A stretch of 64,000 bases of DNA from JBCCIM01 sp965263205 (GCA_965263205.1 CBDHHF010000026.1:226940-290939), one strand, 5' to 3'; shown: positions 8,623 to 18,199, counted from the stretch's first letter. Program-made: numbers and translations. The notes: generated by a model from the sequence alone, not told the origin.

Positions 8623-8919
8623 ATGGCTCCTGAAATAGACGCGACAAGCCGGCGCACATTGACTCGGGCATTTCAGACAGAAGATGCGGTGCTTGCCGGA
8701 AAATCCATGGCCGAGGTGCATGCGTTCCTAACCGAGCAGATTGCCCGGGTACTGGACCGCAATCCGGCCCAATTAATGAGCATTCTTTACCGGATTGATG
8801 TGCGCGAACACAATGTAAAGACAGCCATCGCAACCGCACCTGCCGGCGAATTGGCAGCCCGCTTGGCTACACTCATCATCAATCGACAACTCGAAAAGCT
8901 GAAATACCGCGCCCGGTAG
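8623..8919 (+). CDS. Small conserved-looking protein of unknown function
   Basis: 98 residues, mostly alpha-helical, with no signal peptide or membrane helix. It begins 16 bp after the EEP lipoprotein gene on the same strand. The segment LDRNPAQLMSILYRIDVRE, then a run of Ala/Leu helices and a basic end (NRQLEKLKYRAR), is reminiscent of small cytoplasmic proteins often annotated as hypothetical in Bacteroidota. The composition and codon use match the neighbours, so I take it as a real gene. No function is proposed. Confidence 0.65.
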   Translation: MAPEIDATSRRTLTRAFQTEDAVLAGKSMAEVHAFLTEQIARVLDRNPAQLMSILYRIDVREHNVKTAIATAPAGELAARLATLIINRQLEKLKYRAR

Positions 8920-9026
8920 GGATCATGCCGGCTATACAGCGGCAAAACTGAATGAATCTTCAAGTTTCGATTTAGTATCTTGGTGCACTTCCCTTCAGCC
9001 TTGTACCATCATTACGTAGTTGTTTT

Positions 9027-10226
9027 ATGAGAGAAGATGGCCGGCGTGTGCCTGCACTGGCAGAGTGCGTTATTAGACTAACCATCCAACCTTTTTCCAA
9101 ATTGATGTGGCGCCCCAAGCTTGTCAACGGCAAGCGCGCCCTGTTGAATAAGCCCTGCTTTGTCTACGGCAATCACTCCCACAATTACGATCCTTTCATT
9201 TTCAATATCTTTACGCCATGGATGGATTCAACAACTGGCGTCTTGACGAAGGAATACTTCCGCAACAAGTTCATGTACAAGAGCCTCAACAACATTGAGC
9301 TCTACCCAACACGGAAACACGTCCCCGAACCCCACCTTATCCGTAATATCTACAAACAAATAAACCTCAACCGCTCTTTCCTGATTTACCCGGAAGGCGG
9401 CCGGAGGTGGGCCGGCCAACCGATTCCATGGATTGAATCAACCGCTAAAATCTTCGCTAAATTTGGGTTACCTGTGTATCCCATTATTACGGAAGGGTCC
9501 TATGTCTCCTGGCCGCGATGGGCAAAATACCCGCGACCGGCCCGGATGCGCATTACCCTTGGCGAACCGATGGTCTTCGATCGTAAAATGCCTACAGAAG
9601 AGGTCCTTGCAAAACTCAAAGCCCCAATCGACTTTGATGAAACCATCGTTCCGGAAGAACTAAAACCCAAGTGGGCTTTCCGTCCTGCAGTAGGTATCCA
9701 TCGCCTGCTCTACCGCGATCCGGATACAGGTGAAAACAATGGTATTTACACCCCGGACGGGACCTATGTAGAAAACCGAGCCGGCACCCTGCGCTATAAA
9801 ATGCAGCCCGACAGTACCCTGCTCGATGAGAAAACGGGCGAAGTTGTCACAACAGCTACGCTATACAACCAGGTCAAAGCGCTGCCGCTTACCGGTAATG
9901 CCGATGGTATTATCATCGAAAGTAACGTTGACTTGTTCGAAGAACCGGAATTCCCTGAGTTGATCCCCCATGGCAAGGGCAACGTTAAGCTGTACGCTGA
10001 TCGCGTTTCGTTCAAATCGGACTCTTTTAACGCGGACATTCCCATAGAGGAGGTCCTTTATGTTGGTGTTGAGCGGAATTACATGCTCCAGATTTTCTTT
10101 GCAGACAAAATGCTGCAGATGTCCTTTACGGGTGAAGGTAGTGCGTTACAATGGCAGGATACGCTGTTGCGCATGAAAGCAGCGTTGGAAGGCACGGCTG
10201 TATCTGCATCGGCATCGCAGAAGTAA
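9027..10226 (+). CDS. PlsC-like 1-acyl-glycerol-3-phosphate acyltransferase family protein with extra C-terminal domain
   Basis: 399 residues. Residues about 45-205 carry the acyltransferase motifs: the H-x4-D box in NHSHNYDPF (residues about 50-60), a middle block (LNNIELYPTRKHVP), and YPEGGRRW, equivalent to the (F/Y)PEGTR phosphate-binding block. The family moves acyl chains to lysophospholipid acceptors at the inner face of the membrane. The 190-residue C-terminal half is not part of the minimal enzyme; it contains TPDGTYVENRAGTLRYKM and ends in a PH-like pattern of strands plus a helix. It is followed 6 bp later by a GltS-like carrier. The acceptor is unknown, and lipids other than phosphatidate are possible. 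Confidence 0.8.
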   Translation: MREDGRRVPALAECVIRLTIQPFSKLMWRPKLVNGKRALLNKPCFVYGNHSHNYDPFIFNIFTPWMDSTTGVLTKEYFRNKFMYKSLNNIELYPTRKHVPEPHLIRNIYKQINLNRSFLIYPEGGRRWAGQPIPWIESTAKIFAKFGLPVYPIITEGSYVSWPRWAKYPRPARMRITLGEPMVFDRKMPTEEVLAKLKAPIDFDETIVPEELKPKWAFRPAVGIHRLLYRDPDTGENNGIYTPDGTYVENRAGTLRYKMQPDSTLLDEKTGEVVTTATLYNQVKALPLTGNADGIIIESNVDLFEEPEFPELIPHGKGNVKLYADRVSFKSDSFNADIPIEEVLYVGVERNYMLQIFFADKMLQMSFTGEGSALQWQDTLLRMKAALEGTAVSASASQK

Positions 10227-10232
10227 CCGGCA

Positions 10233-11630
10233 ATGACCGTCTGGGACTATAACATAACCATTGGCGAGTTTGCCCTCGACTTTGCTTTCCTGAGCACATT
10301 TCTGATTTTTGGGTTTCTGTGCCGGCGGTATATCCCCTTTTTTCAGAAATTCCTCATCCCAAGCCCACTCATAGCCGGCTTTGCAGGACTTCTGCTCGGC
10401 CCCGAGCTCTTGTCCGTGCTGGGTTATGACACCGAGCGGATGGCCGTATACATCTACCATCTGCTTGCGCTCACGTTTATCGGCATTGGTCTACAAAGTG
10501 GTGGCCAAAAGCGATCACGTGGAGCGATGCATGTGGGGTTCATGTTTATCATGTCGTACCTGCTGCAAATCACGATTGGCCTTGGCGTGGCGTTGTTCAT
10601 CGTGTATCTGATCAATCCCTCCCTGGTCCCTGCAGTGGGTATGTTGTTGCCGCTGGGTTTTGGTATGGGCCCTGGTATTGCCTATTCGATTGGCCAGTCG
10701 TGGGGCAGTTATGGTTTTGTTGAAGGCGCTTCTGCCGGCTTAACAATTTCAGCCATTGGATTTCTTGTTGCCTATTTCTCTGGTATGATCATCGTAAACA
10801 GAGGACTAAAACAAGGCAAAAGCAGTCTGCTCAAAGGCGATGTTTCGCTGAGTAGCTCCATTCGCACCGGGATAATTAAAGAGGAGCCGCTTCCTGAAGC
10901 CGGCCGCCTGCGATTTTTTGGTGGCGCAATCGAGCCCATGGCGTTTCACCTGGCGCTCATTGGCTTTGTCTACCTGCTTACCTACGGCGTTACCTTAGGT
11001 ATCGAAATGCTGATGCGCGCCGGAGGTATTGAAAAAGAAATTGCCACCCTTTGGGGCTTTCACTTTATCATCGCCAACCTGTTAGCACTCGGTTGTCGGG
11101 TTTTGATGAACCGGTTCAAGGCTGGGTATCTCATCGACTATGGACTCATGAATCGGCTCACGGGCACATTAACCGACTTCATGATCACAGCGGCCATTAT
11201 GGCGATAAGCCTGCGTATAGCGTGGGATTACCTCGTGCCTATTCTCATCATTTGCGTGCTTGGCGCTGCCGCAACAGGTCTCGCCATTTGGTATACCGCA
11301 TACCGCACATTTGACAGCCTTCACTTTGAACGATTTGTAGGTGTATATGGTGAAATGACGGGCAACATCAGTTCCGGACTTGCCCTGGTCCGCGTGATGG
11401 ATCCCGAGTTCAAAACACAGGTAGCGCAAGACCTTGGCCTCGGTAGCGGTGTGGCTTTGTTGCTTGGCTTCCCGCTGCTCATTGTCATCAACCTGCCCTT
11501 CACTCGTTTTGATGGAGCACTTGAAGGCTATTGGATTGTTTTGGGAATCTGCTGGGTATACATGCTCATCATTTTCCTGCTGTGGAAACGATTTGGGCTC
11601 AAAAGGCACAAAGTAGGAGCGGATTCGTAA
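10233..11630 (+). CDS. Sodium/glutamate symporter (GltS) family transporter
   Basis: 465 residues with about eleven hydrophobic segments. The N-terminal half contains KFLIPSPLIAGFAGLLLGPE, typical of GltS, and a glycine-rich re-entrant stretch (GMLLPLGFGMGPGIAYSIG). The second half repeats the fold with MNRLTGTLTDFMITAAIMAI and GVYGEMTGNISSGLALVR. GltS proteins import glutamate with sodium. Sequence alone does not fix the substrate here, and the Gly-Pro-Gly-Ile motif looks slightly different from enterobacterial GltS. It lies 6 bp after the acyltransferase gene, so the two are probably cotranscribed. Confidence 0.8.
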   Translation: MTVWDYNITIGEFALDFAFLSTFLIFGFLCRRYIPFFQKFLIPSPLIAGFAGLLLGPELLSVLGYDTERMAVYIYHLLALTFIGIGLQSGGQKRSRGAMHVGFMFIMSYLLQITIGLGVALFIVYLINPSLVPAVGMLLPLGFGMGPGIAYSIGQSWGSYGFVEGASAGLTISAIGFLVAYFSGMIIVNRGLKQGKSSLLKGDVSLSSSIRTGIIKEEPLPEAGRLRFFGGAIEPMAFHLALIGFVYLLTYGVTLGIEMLMRAGGIEKEIATLWGFHFIIANLLALGCRVLMNRFKAGYLIDYGLMNRLTGTLTDFMITAAIMAISLRIAWDYLVPILIICVLGAAATGLAIWYTAYRTFDSLHFERFVGVYGEMTGNISSGLALVRVMDPEFKTQVAQDLGLGSGVALLLGFPLLIVINLPFTRFDGALEGYWIVLGICWVYMLIIFLLWKRFGLKRHKVGADS

Positions 11631-11659
11631 CGCAATACTCGTCCAACCCATTCTCCCTT

Positions 11660-12427
11660 ATGCAGCATACTCACTCCCGTTTACGCACATTTATTGTAGC
11701 CACGCTCGTTACCATTACTTTTGCCGGCTGCACACCTTCGGATGATCCGCAGTACATCGTGGACAAAGCCATTGCCGCACATGGCGGCACGTTGCTCGAC
11801 AATGCTGTTATCGAATTTGATTACCGGGGCAAGCACTTCAAGGCCACCCGAAATAATGGGCTGTATGAATATGTCCGCACGTATGATGACTCAACGGGTA
11901 GCATTCGCGAAGTACTGAACAACGATGGAGTATACCGCGAAGTTGATGGTGAACGCGTAGACATCACAGAGAAAAAACGGTACAGTATTCAAGAGACCAA
12001 CAATTCGGTTGTCTATTTTGGCTTTGTCCCCTACTTCCTCAACGACCCCGCGGTTCAGAAAAAATACCTCGGCACAACGACGGTTGATGGCGCTGCATAC
12101 CACAAGATAGAAATTACGTTTAGCGCAGAAAATGGTGGCCCCGACTATGAAGACCGCTTTGTTTACTGGTTCAATGCCGAGACCTACACCATGGACTATC
12201 TCGCCTATGATTACTTGATTAACGACGGTGGCACTCGCTTTCGACAGGCTTTTAACATTAGAACCATCGAAGGGGTACGGGTAGCTGATTTCAAAAACTA
12301 CAAGTCTGAAGTAATCCCCAAACCTGGTGCTCCAATTGAGGATTATGATACGTTGCTGGGCACCGAGGACATCAAGTTACTGTCTGAAATCAAGCTGGAG
12401 AATGTGGAAATCCGCCGGCTCCCCTAA
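11660..12427 (+). CDS. DUF6503-like lipoprotein
   Basis: 255 residues from the ATG at 11660; the frame extends upstream into the gltS 3' end, but only this start gives the signal sequence and lipobox FAGC. After it, YIVDKAIAAHGG begins the soluble part. The central region (YSIQETNNSVVYFGFVPYFL, NDPAVQKKYLGT, DYEDRFVYWFNAETYTMDYL, AYDYLINDGGTRFRQAFNIR) matches my recollection of DUF6503-type proteins of Bacteroidota, which are built like LolA/LppX beta-folds. The role is probably periplasmic and possibly lipid-related. It starts 30 bp after gltS and ends about 130 bp before ppc. Confidence 0.75.
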   Translation: MQHTHSRLRTFIVATLVTITFAGCTPSDDPQYIVDKAIAAHGGTLLDNAVIEFDYRGKHFKATRNNGLYEYVRTYDDSTGSIREVLNNDGVYREVDGERVDITEKKRYSIQETNNSVVYFGFVPYFLNDPAVQKKYLGTTTVDGAAYHKIEITFSAENGGPDYEDRFVYWFNAETYTMDYLAYDYLINDGGTRFRQAFNIRTIEGVRVADFKNYKSEVIPKPGAPIEDYDTLLGTEDIKLLSEIKLENVEIRRLP

Positions 12428-12558
12428 GGTGAAGTTAATACTGGTACGTTAGCATTTCGATAAATAATGGATATACGATGATCTGAGCATTTGGAATGGG
12501 ATCAAATAACAGCCCTTTGGTCTTATAGCAAGGCTGTTAACTCAATTGACTGATTAGT

Positions 12559-15363
12559 ATGAGCAAGGGTCTCCATTACGCTGCAGAAGGTACCGGTATT
12601 TCCAAGCCACTGAGTGAACATGTAAACATGCTGGGCGCGCTGTTGGGTGACGTCATTGCAGAACAGCATGGCACAGATATGCTCACCCTCGTTGAAACGC
12701 TGCGCCAGCATTGTAAGCAGGCAGCAATAACAGGCAAATCTGAACTTCGGAAAGAAGTAGAAAAAAAAATTAGTGGGCTCGATTACGACGCAATTGTTAC
12801 GTTACTCAAAGCCTACACGGATTTCTTTCACCTGATTAATAAGGCAGAGCAACAGGAAATTATCCGGATCAACCGGCGACGCGCCATTGACAGCACCCCT
12901 GAAAAGCCGCGCAAAGAATCCATTGCCGAGGCCATTCATCAACTCAAGCAACAGGGTACTGATCTGGTTGAAGTACTAAATCTGCTCGGCCGGCTCGACA
13001 TCCAGCCTACACTGACTGCTCATCCGACGGAAGCACGCCGGCGCAGCGTGATGTACAAGCAAAAACGTATCGCCACGCTCCTTGCTGAAGGCCGCCAGCG
13101 TACCCTGACGCCTGCCGAAGAAGAAAAAGCCCGCGATGAAATCCGCCGGCAAATTTCGCTACTTGCAGTAACCGATGAAGTACGAGTAGAACGCCTCACC
13201 GTACAGGAAGAAGTAGACAATGGGCTCTTCTTTCTGCGAAACACCATTTGGGAGACCCTCCCCCACATCTACGACGATGTGCGCAGCAGCCTGGCAACGT
13301 ACTACGATTACCACGGAGACATCCCAGTCTTCCTTCGCTTCCGCTCATGGATTGGTAGTGATCGAGACGGCAATCCGTTTGTGACCCCAGAAGTCACGCG
13401 GCAAACAGCTAAAACGCACCGACGGGCCGTACTCAACCTGGTTGAAGAAGACCTTGTCAACTTGCGCCGCGAACTGAGCTTTTCCTCTCGCAAAGTAAAC
13501 ATACCGCAGGCGCTCCTTGACTCGATTGCGCAAGATGACGCAGCGCTAACGCTTTCGGATTATCGGCGCCGGCAGTACATCAACGAGCCATACCGCCTGA
13601 AAGTGAGCCACATGATCGAACGCGTGTCGGCGCTCCGGGATAATGTAGAAAACGCCTTTTCAAGCACTGAGACGAGCAGTCCGCTGTATAATAGCCAGAT
13701 GTTCATCGAGGACCTGGAGTTATTGCATAGTTGCTTGCTGGCCTCAGGCTTCGAACACATTGCACGGCGTGGCCTGCTGCACAAAGTATTGTTGCGTGCG
13801 CGTGCTTTTGGCTTCCACATGGCCGCACTGGATGTGCGCCAGCATAGCCGCATCCATGAAGCAGCAGTCGCAGAACTCCTGCAACGCGCCGGCGTGGCTG
13901 ACGACTACGCTTCTCTGGACGAACAGGCCAAACTGGATGCTATCACGCGCGAACTTGCCAACCCTCGCCCCCTCCTCCCTCCACAGGCAAAACTCTCAGA
14001 TGCTACAGACGAAGTTTTGCAAACGTTCGAGGTTCTACGCGACATCATTCGCATCGAACCCAATGCCATCGGGAGCTACATCATCAGCATGACCCACTCG
14101 GTGAGTGACATGCTTGAGGTTATGCTTCTTGCCAAAGAAGTAGGCATCTGGCGCCTCGAAGATGGTGTTGTGGATTGCCCGCTGGATGTCGTGCCGCTCT
14201 TTGAGACGATTGAAGATCTTGAGGCCGGCGCCAAACTGATGCATCAGATTTTTGAGCATCCTATCTACAAAAAACAACTGACGGCCCGGCAGAACTTTCA
14301 GGAGATCATGCTTGGGTACTCCGACAGTAACAAGGATGGGGGCTTCTGGATGGCCAACTGGGCGCTGCACAAAGGCCAGGCAACCCTCGGGCAGGTATGC
14401 CGCGATCACGGCGTCGACTTCCGACTCTTTCATGGTCGAGGCGGTACCGTTGGCCGTGGTGGCGGACGCGCTAACCAGGCCATCATGGCAATGCCCTGGG
14501 CAAGCCAAAGCGGCCGCATTCGATTTACCGAACAAGGTGAGGTTATTTCGTTCCGCTATGCGCTACCAGACATTGCGCATCGCCACCTCGAGCAGATTGT
14601 CAACGCAATGCTCATTGCATCAAATAAGCCAGTTAACCTCGTGGAGCACACAAGCCCAGATGATGCCGAAGGTGCGCTGATGGAGCAGGTAGCAAAACGC
14701 TCGATGCAGGCATATCGCGACCTCATCGAAAATCCTGACCTTTGGACCTGGTATACCCAAATCACACCGATCGCACACATTAGCCGGCTCCCCATTGCCT
14801 CGCGCCCTGTTTCGCGAAAGTCTGCTGATGAGGTGGATTTTGATTCGTTACGCGCTATTCCATGGGGATTTGCCTGGACGCAAACGCGCTACATGATTCC
14901 CGGCTGGTATGGTATTGGAGTTAGTATGCACGAAGCACTGGAAGCATCACCCGACAACCTTCCGCTTTTGCAAGAGGCATTCAAAAACTGGGAGTTCTTC
15001 CGCTCGGTCCTTCGGAATGCACAGCTTGAAATGGCACGCGCTCGGTTCGAGATCTCTGCGCACTACAACCGGCTCGCCATGCAGGACGACAATGCAACCT
15101 TCCACGACTTAATCATGGAAGACTTCAACAACGCGCGGGCTGCCATTCTCCAAATAACAGGACAGGAAGAAATTCTCGAATACAGTCCGGTTATCCAGAA
15201 ATCGATTGCACTGCGTAATCCCTATACGGACGTCCTCAACCTCCTCCAAATCGAACTCCTGGAACGTTACAGAAACGCAGACGACGAAAGCAAGCAGCAA
15301 TTACACCGGTCTCTGTTCCTGAGTATCAACGGCGTTGCCGCGGCCATGCAAAGCACAGGATGA
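12559..15363 (+). CDS. ppc: Phosphoenolpyruvate carboxylase
   Basis: 934 residues, normal for the bacterial enzyme. It makes oxaloacetate from phosphoenolpyruvate and bicarbonate, refilling the TCA cycle. Visible motifs are LTAHPTEARRRS (catalytic His), RSWIGSDRDGNP, MLGYSDSNKDGG, FHGRGGTVGRGGG (mobile catalytic loop) and the C-terminal tail MQSTG. In most family members the tail is QNTG; here Ser replaces Asn. The gene stands alone on the + strand, and its 3' end faces the PilT-like gene across two repeats. The start is an ATG without a clear Shine-Dalgarno sequence. Confidence 0.98.
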   Translation: MSKGLHYAAEGTGISKPLSEHVNMLGALLGDVIAEQHGTDMLTLVETLRQHCKQAAITGKSELRKEVEKKISGLDYDAIVTLLKAYTDFFHLINKAEQQEIIRINRRRAIDSTPEKPRKESIAEAIHQLKQQGTDLVEVLNLLGRLDIQPTLTAHPTEARRRSVMYKQKRIATLLAEGRQRTLTPAEEEKARDEIRRQISLLAVTDEVRVERLTVQEEVDNGLFFLRNTIWETLPHIYDDVRSSLATYYDYHGDIPVFLRFRSWIGSDRDGNPFVTPEVTRQTAKTHRRAVLNLVEEDLVNLRRELSFSSRKVNIPQALLDSIAQDDAALTLSDYRRRQYINEPYRLKVSHMIERVSALRDNVENAFSSTETSSPLYNSQMFIEDLELLHSCLLASGFEHIARRGLLHKVLLRARAFGFHMAALDVRQHSRIHEAAVAELLQRAGVADDYASLDEQAKLDAITRELANPRPLLPPQAKLSDATDEVLQTFEVLRDIIRIEPNAIGSYIISMTHSVSDMLEVMLLAKEVGIWRLEDGVVDCPLDVVPLFETIEDLEAGAKLMHQIFEHPIYKKQLTARQNFQEIMLGYSDSNKDGGFWMANWALHKGQATLGQVCRDHGVDFRLFHGRGGTVGRGGGRANQAIMAMPWASQSGRIRFTEQGEVISFRYALPDIAHRHLEQIVNAMLIASNKPVNLVEHTSPDDAEGALMEQVAKRSMQAYRDLIENPDLWTWYTQITPIAHISRLPIASRPVSRKSADEVDFDSLRAIPWGFAWTQTRYMIPGWYGIGVSMHEALEASPDNLPLLQEAFKNWEFFRSVLRNAQLEMARARFEISAHYNRLAMQDDNATFHDLIMEDFNNARAAILQITGQEEILEYSPVIQKSIALRNPYTDVLNLLQIELLERYRNADDESKQQLHRSLFLSINGVAAAMQSTG

Positions 15364-15369
15364 CAGACA

Positions 15370-15433
15370 AAAAACCTTCAACCTGCAACGTTCAACAGCA
15401 AACACAACATATCCGACAGGATTGATGGATTTG
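15370..15433 (-). repeat. Dispersed head-tail repeat, copy 2 (reverse orientation)
   Basis: The tail (AACCTTCAACCTGCAACG, then TTCAACAGCAAACAC) begins 7 bp after the ppc stop. The head is an imperfect inverted repeat around GACA (ATATCC-GACA-GGATTGAT) ending in GATTTGC at 15433. It is directly joined to the MITE-like element. Confidence 0.65.
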
Positions 15434-15556
15434 CTAAGAGCCTATCCGAAAACCTCAATCGACGTATCCACTGGATATGCCTGCTTCGCGCGCCTTGCCT
15501 ATGATTCGTTCGCTCGCGCTCGGGGACACAACGCAGGTTTTCGGATAGGCTCTTAG
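15434..15556. mobile_element. 123-bp MITE-like element with 22-bp perfect terminal inverted repeats
   Basis: The sequence at 15434-15455 (core AGAGCCTATCCGAAAACC) is repeated exactly in inverted orientation at 15535-15556. The 79 bp between encode nothing. If the ends are read as AGAGCC and GGCTCT, both are flanked by TA, which would fit a TA target duplication (IS630/Tc1-like or some IS5-group elements). No transposase is present in the window, so it must be non-autonomous or a remnant. The right arm contains the stop codon of the PilT-like gene. Confidence 0.75.
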
Positions 15557-16944
15557 TACACACCCATCAATTGCTGTAGTCGCTTTTTGTTATTCGAGTA
15601 GTCAATGGCTACGTGTCGTTCGATTTTCTGCTGTTTGACGAGCCGGAACAGATCCTGCTCGAGGGTATGTTGCCCCTGACCTCGCCCTTCCCACATCATC
15701 TGGTAAATTTCTTCCAGGTTGTTGTTTTTAATGGCAGCCCGAACTGAAGGCGTCACCCAAAGCACCTCTTTTGCCAAAATACGGCCGCCGCCTTTTCGAG
15801 GGAGGAGTTTCTGTGAGACAATGCAGCGTAGTACGTCTGCGAGTCGGTTTCTCACGCGCTCCTGCTCCTCTGGTACGTACTCGGCAACAATACGTGCAAC
15901 GCTCTCCACGGCCGAACTGGTGTGCAGTGTTGAGAATACTTTGTGCCCCGAGTCAGTTACTTCCAGTGCTGCCGAGATAGTTGCTGGATCGCGCATCTCA
16001 CCAATCACAATGATATCGGGGTCTTGGCGCAGTGCTTGCACAACGCCATCATGAAAGTTCATCACATCCTTGCCTACTTCGCGGTGTCTTACGATACACT
16101 GCTTCGACATATGAATGTATTCAATCGGATTACCGATGATTACGATGTGGCCGGCCACGCGGGTGTTGTTGGCGTCAACAATTGAATCCAGCGTGGTGCT
16201 TTTACCCGAGCCCGTTACGCCAGTGATCAACGTTAACCCATCTCGAACGTGGTCGAACATGAGGCCATTTTTGATCGTTGGGTGAAAACCGAGCCCGTCA
16301 ATAGAGCGGAGTTCGTTTGCAATAGCACGAACGTTAATCGCTACACCATCGTTATCAAAATAAATCGACACACGATACCGATGCCAGGTCCCCATATCGG
16401 CGCCGGCCATCACCTGGTATGAAATATCGACCGCACATTTCTTCAGCAGCTTTTCAATCTGGTCATCCGTCAGCAAGCTGAGAATGAGGATGTTGGTCTC
16501 ATCGATCGTGTAGCGCCCGAGTTCGAGGCGTGGTTTTTTCTCGCCATCGATACGACTCCACACAGAACCTCCGCTTGCAAAGCCGCCGGCATCGATATCT
16601 GACGCACCTGCACTTACCATGTAGCGCATAAAGTGCTCAATAACACCTTGTAAATCGCCGCGTTTGTCAACAGGTATGGACTGAACCTGCTGCGCCGTGA
16701 ACCGAATACGCTCGATGCCCTGCAAATTTTTGGGAATCGAGTCGTAAATCTGGTCGCACAGCGCCGGCATTTCGGGGGCCTGCTGGAGCTTCTTTTTGTA
16801 CGACGCAGCTTCGGGTGCGTAATCTGAGGGAGGCGCGTATTTATTAGGCCGGCTTTGGGATGGGGTAAAGTCTTGCTGATCAGCAACCAGTTGCTCAAAG
16901 GTCATCGATTTAGACAGGCACGTTGTGGGGACAAACGAGGCCAT
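15553..16944 (-). CDS. PilT-like type IV pilus ATPase with N-terminal extension
   Basis: 463 residues from the ATG at 16942-16944; ATG 16903-16905 (MTFEQLVADQQ) is an alternative. The first 90 residues are a Pro/Ser-rich extension not seen in short PilT proteins. The hexameric secretion-ATPase core follows: Walker A GVTGSGKSTT, Asp box, Walker B DIIVIGEMRD and the His box GHKVFSTLHTSSA. The C-terminus resembles PilT/PilU (LRCIVSQKLLP, EDLFR-like helices) rather than PilB, which carries a zinc-binding tetracysteine. PilT-type motors power pilus retraction at the inner membrane. No other pilus core gene adjoins it; the pseudopilin-like cluster is 8 kb away. The stop codon TAA lies inside a MITE-like terminal repeat. 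Confidence 0.88.
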   Translation of the reverse strand: MASFVPTTCLSKSMTFEQLVADQQDFTPSQSRPNKYAPPSDYAPEAASYKKKLQQAPEMPALCDQIYDSIPKNLQGIERIRFTAQQVQSIPVDKRGDLQGVIEHFMRYMVSAGASDIDAGGFASGGSVWSRIDGEKKPRLELGRYTIDETNILILSLLTDDQIEKLLKKCAVDISYQVMAGADMGTWHRYRVSIYFDNDGVAINVRAIANELRSIDGLGFHPTIKNGLMFDHVRDGLTLITGVTGSGKSTTLDSIVDANNTRVAGHIVIIGNPIEYIHMSKQCIVRHREVGKDVMNFHDGVVQALRQDPDIIVIGEMRDPATISAALEVTDSGHKVFSTLHTSSAVESVARIVAEYVPEEQERVRNRLADVLRCIVSQKLLPRKGGGRILAKEVLWVTPSVRAAIKNNNLEEIYQMMWEGRGQGQHTLEQDLFRLVKQQKIERHVAIDYSNNKKRLQQLMGVY

Positions 16945-17036
16945 GCTTCTATACCCGGGCAAGCTAGGCAGGGATCGGGAAGCAGGGTATCAAGGGGGGA
17001 ATTTACTGGGGTATATCGACGACGCCCTATAAAACC

Positions 17037-17846
17037 TTAAGCTGCCACGTAGGGATGCGCCTTGATAAACGCGATAGATAGGCGGTTAAATTCTTCAGGC
17101 TGGTCAACATTACACACATGCCCGGAATCTTTGATAATCTGCAATATACTGTGTTTATGCCGGCTCACCAGTGACTTCACAGGTGGCAAAAACAGGTGGT
17201 CTTCATCACCCATCAGGTAAAGCGTAGGCACAGGCATTTCTTTTTCGCGAAAGAACCTGAGCAGCGGATTCACCTCATAGGTTAGCTTAAACCAGCGAAT
17301 AAACTCTTTCTGGCAGAGTTTCTTGGCTTCATTGATGAAAAGCAAACGCGACTTGCGGTGCCGGCGGCGCGGCATGATGATCCATGCAAACAGGCTATAC
17401 AACCACAGATATGGAATAACCCGCTTGAAGAGATGGCCAACACCCACCAGAAATCGCGACCGAAAATCGAGGCGGACGACTGCACCACCAAGCACAATCG
17501 AGGCCACACGATCCGGTGCAATCTCGCTCAACGTACGAATGATGATGGAGCCTAACGATACACCTATGAAGTGTGCTTTTTCGATTTTGAGTTCATCCAG
17601 CACATCAACAACTTCGCCGCTAATATCTTCGAAGGTGTAATTCAGAAAGCGTAAATGTCCCTTCTGTACCTGCGATTTACCGTGTCCGCGCAAATCAACC
17701 ATCAGGACATTGAAATGCGCTGAGTATGCGCGAACTTGTCTAAACCAGATTGAAGAACTACCACCAGCACCATGTACGAATACGACCCAATCATGCTCAG
17801 GTCCCAAATAGTATGTGCGGTGATGCAGTTTCAAGGGATCGGTCAA
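17037..17846 (-). CDS. Alpha/beta-hydrolase fold protein
   Basis: 269 residues, the usual size of the family. The oxyanion-hole strand is FVHGAGGSSSIW, followed by VDLRGHGKS. The nucleophile elbow is GVSLGS (Ser near residue 97), and the acid and His appear late as GDEDHLF and DSGHV. No signal peptide is visible, so it is probably cytoplasmic, although residues around 130-160 (FKRVIPYLWLYSLFAWIIM) form a hydrophobic lid or membrane-touching helix. Esterase, lipase or thioesterase activity is possible; the substrate is not evident. Upstream is a 350-bp divergent region facing the M16 protease gene. Confidence 0.85.
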   Translation of the reverse strand: MTDPLKLHHRTYYLGPEHDWVVFVHGAGGSSSIWFRQVRAYSAHFNVLMVDLRGHGKSQVQKGHLRFLNYTFEDISGEVVDVLDELKIEKAHFIGVSLGSIIIRTLSEIAPDRVASIVLGGAVVRLDFRSRFLVGVGHLFKRVIPYLWLYSLFAWIIMPRRRHRKSRLLFINEAKKLCQKEFIRWFKLTYEVNPLLRFFREKEMPVPTLYLMGDEDHLFLPPVKSLVSRHKHSILQIIKDSGHVCNVDQPEEFNRLSIAFIKAHPYVAA

Positions 17847-18199
17847 CGTTAGAACTGTTCAGAAATAATACACGCAAGATGTATTCCCTACCCATCTACG
17901 TAATCAGGGATGGATCAATGGTATATACTACTCACGTGTCCTCATTTTGTTATCGTCAATTCCACTTCAGTTATTAACACCTGTAACTCATCACGCAAGC
18001 AGAACCATCCCGTAACATAACCAGGAACTGAATACGTAAACCGAGAACTAGCCGGCGTTTTTGGCGTAAATTAGAGCATATTATCGACCCATTACTTTAC
18101 GCTTGTCTTTTTTAAGGTCCGCAATACATCCTTATTCGTCAACCATCTGGTTTCGTATAACAAGCTAACCCTCAAGCGAAGTTGCCAATCCCGTAAGCT
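17847..18199. other. Divergent intergenic region (hydrolase / M16 protease)
   Basis: No gene, repeat or strong hairpin seen in these 353 bp. It is AT-rich from about 17850 to 18010 and must hold promoters for the two divergent genes. Confidence 0.5.

Noticed and set aside
15434..15556. Rho-independent terminator for ppc or the PilT-like gene
   Set aside because: The 22-bp arms are separated by 79 bp and no T-run follows, so a mobile-element reading is better, although some folding in RNA is possible.
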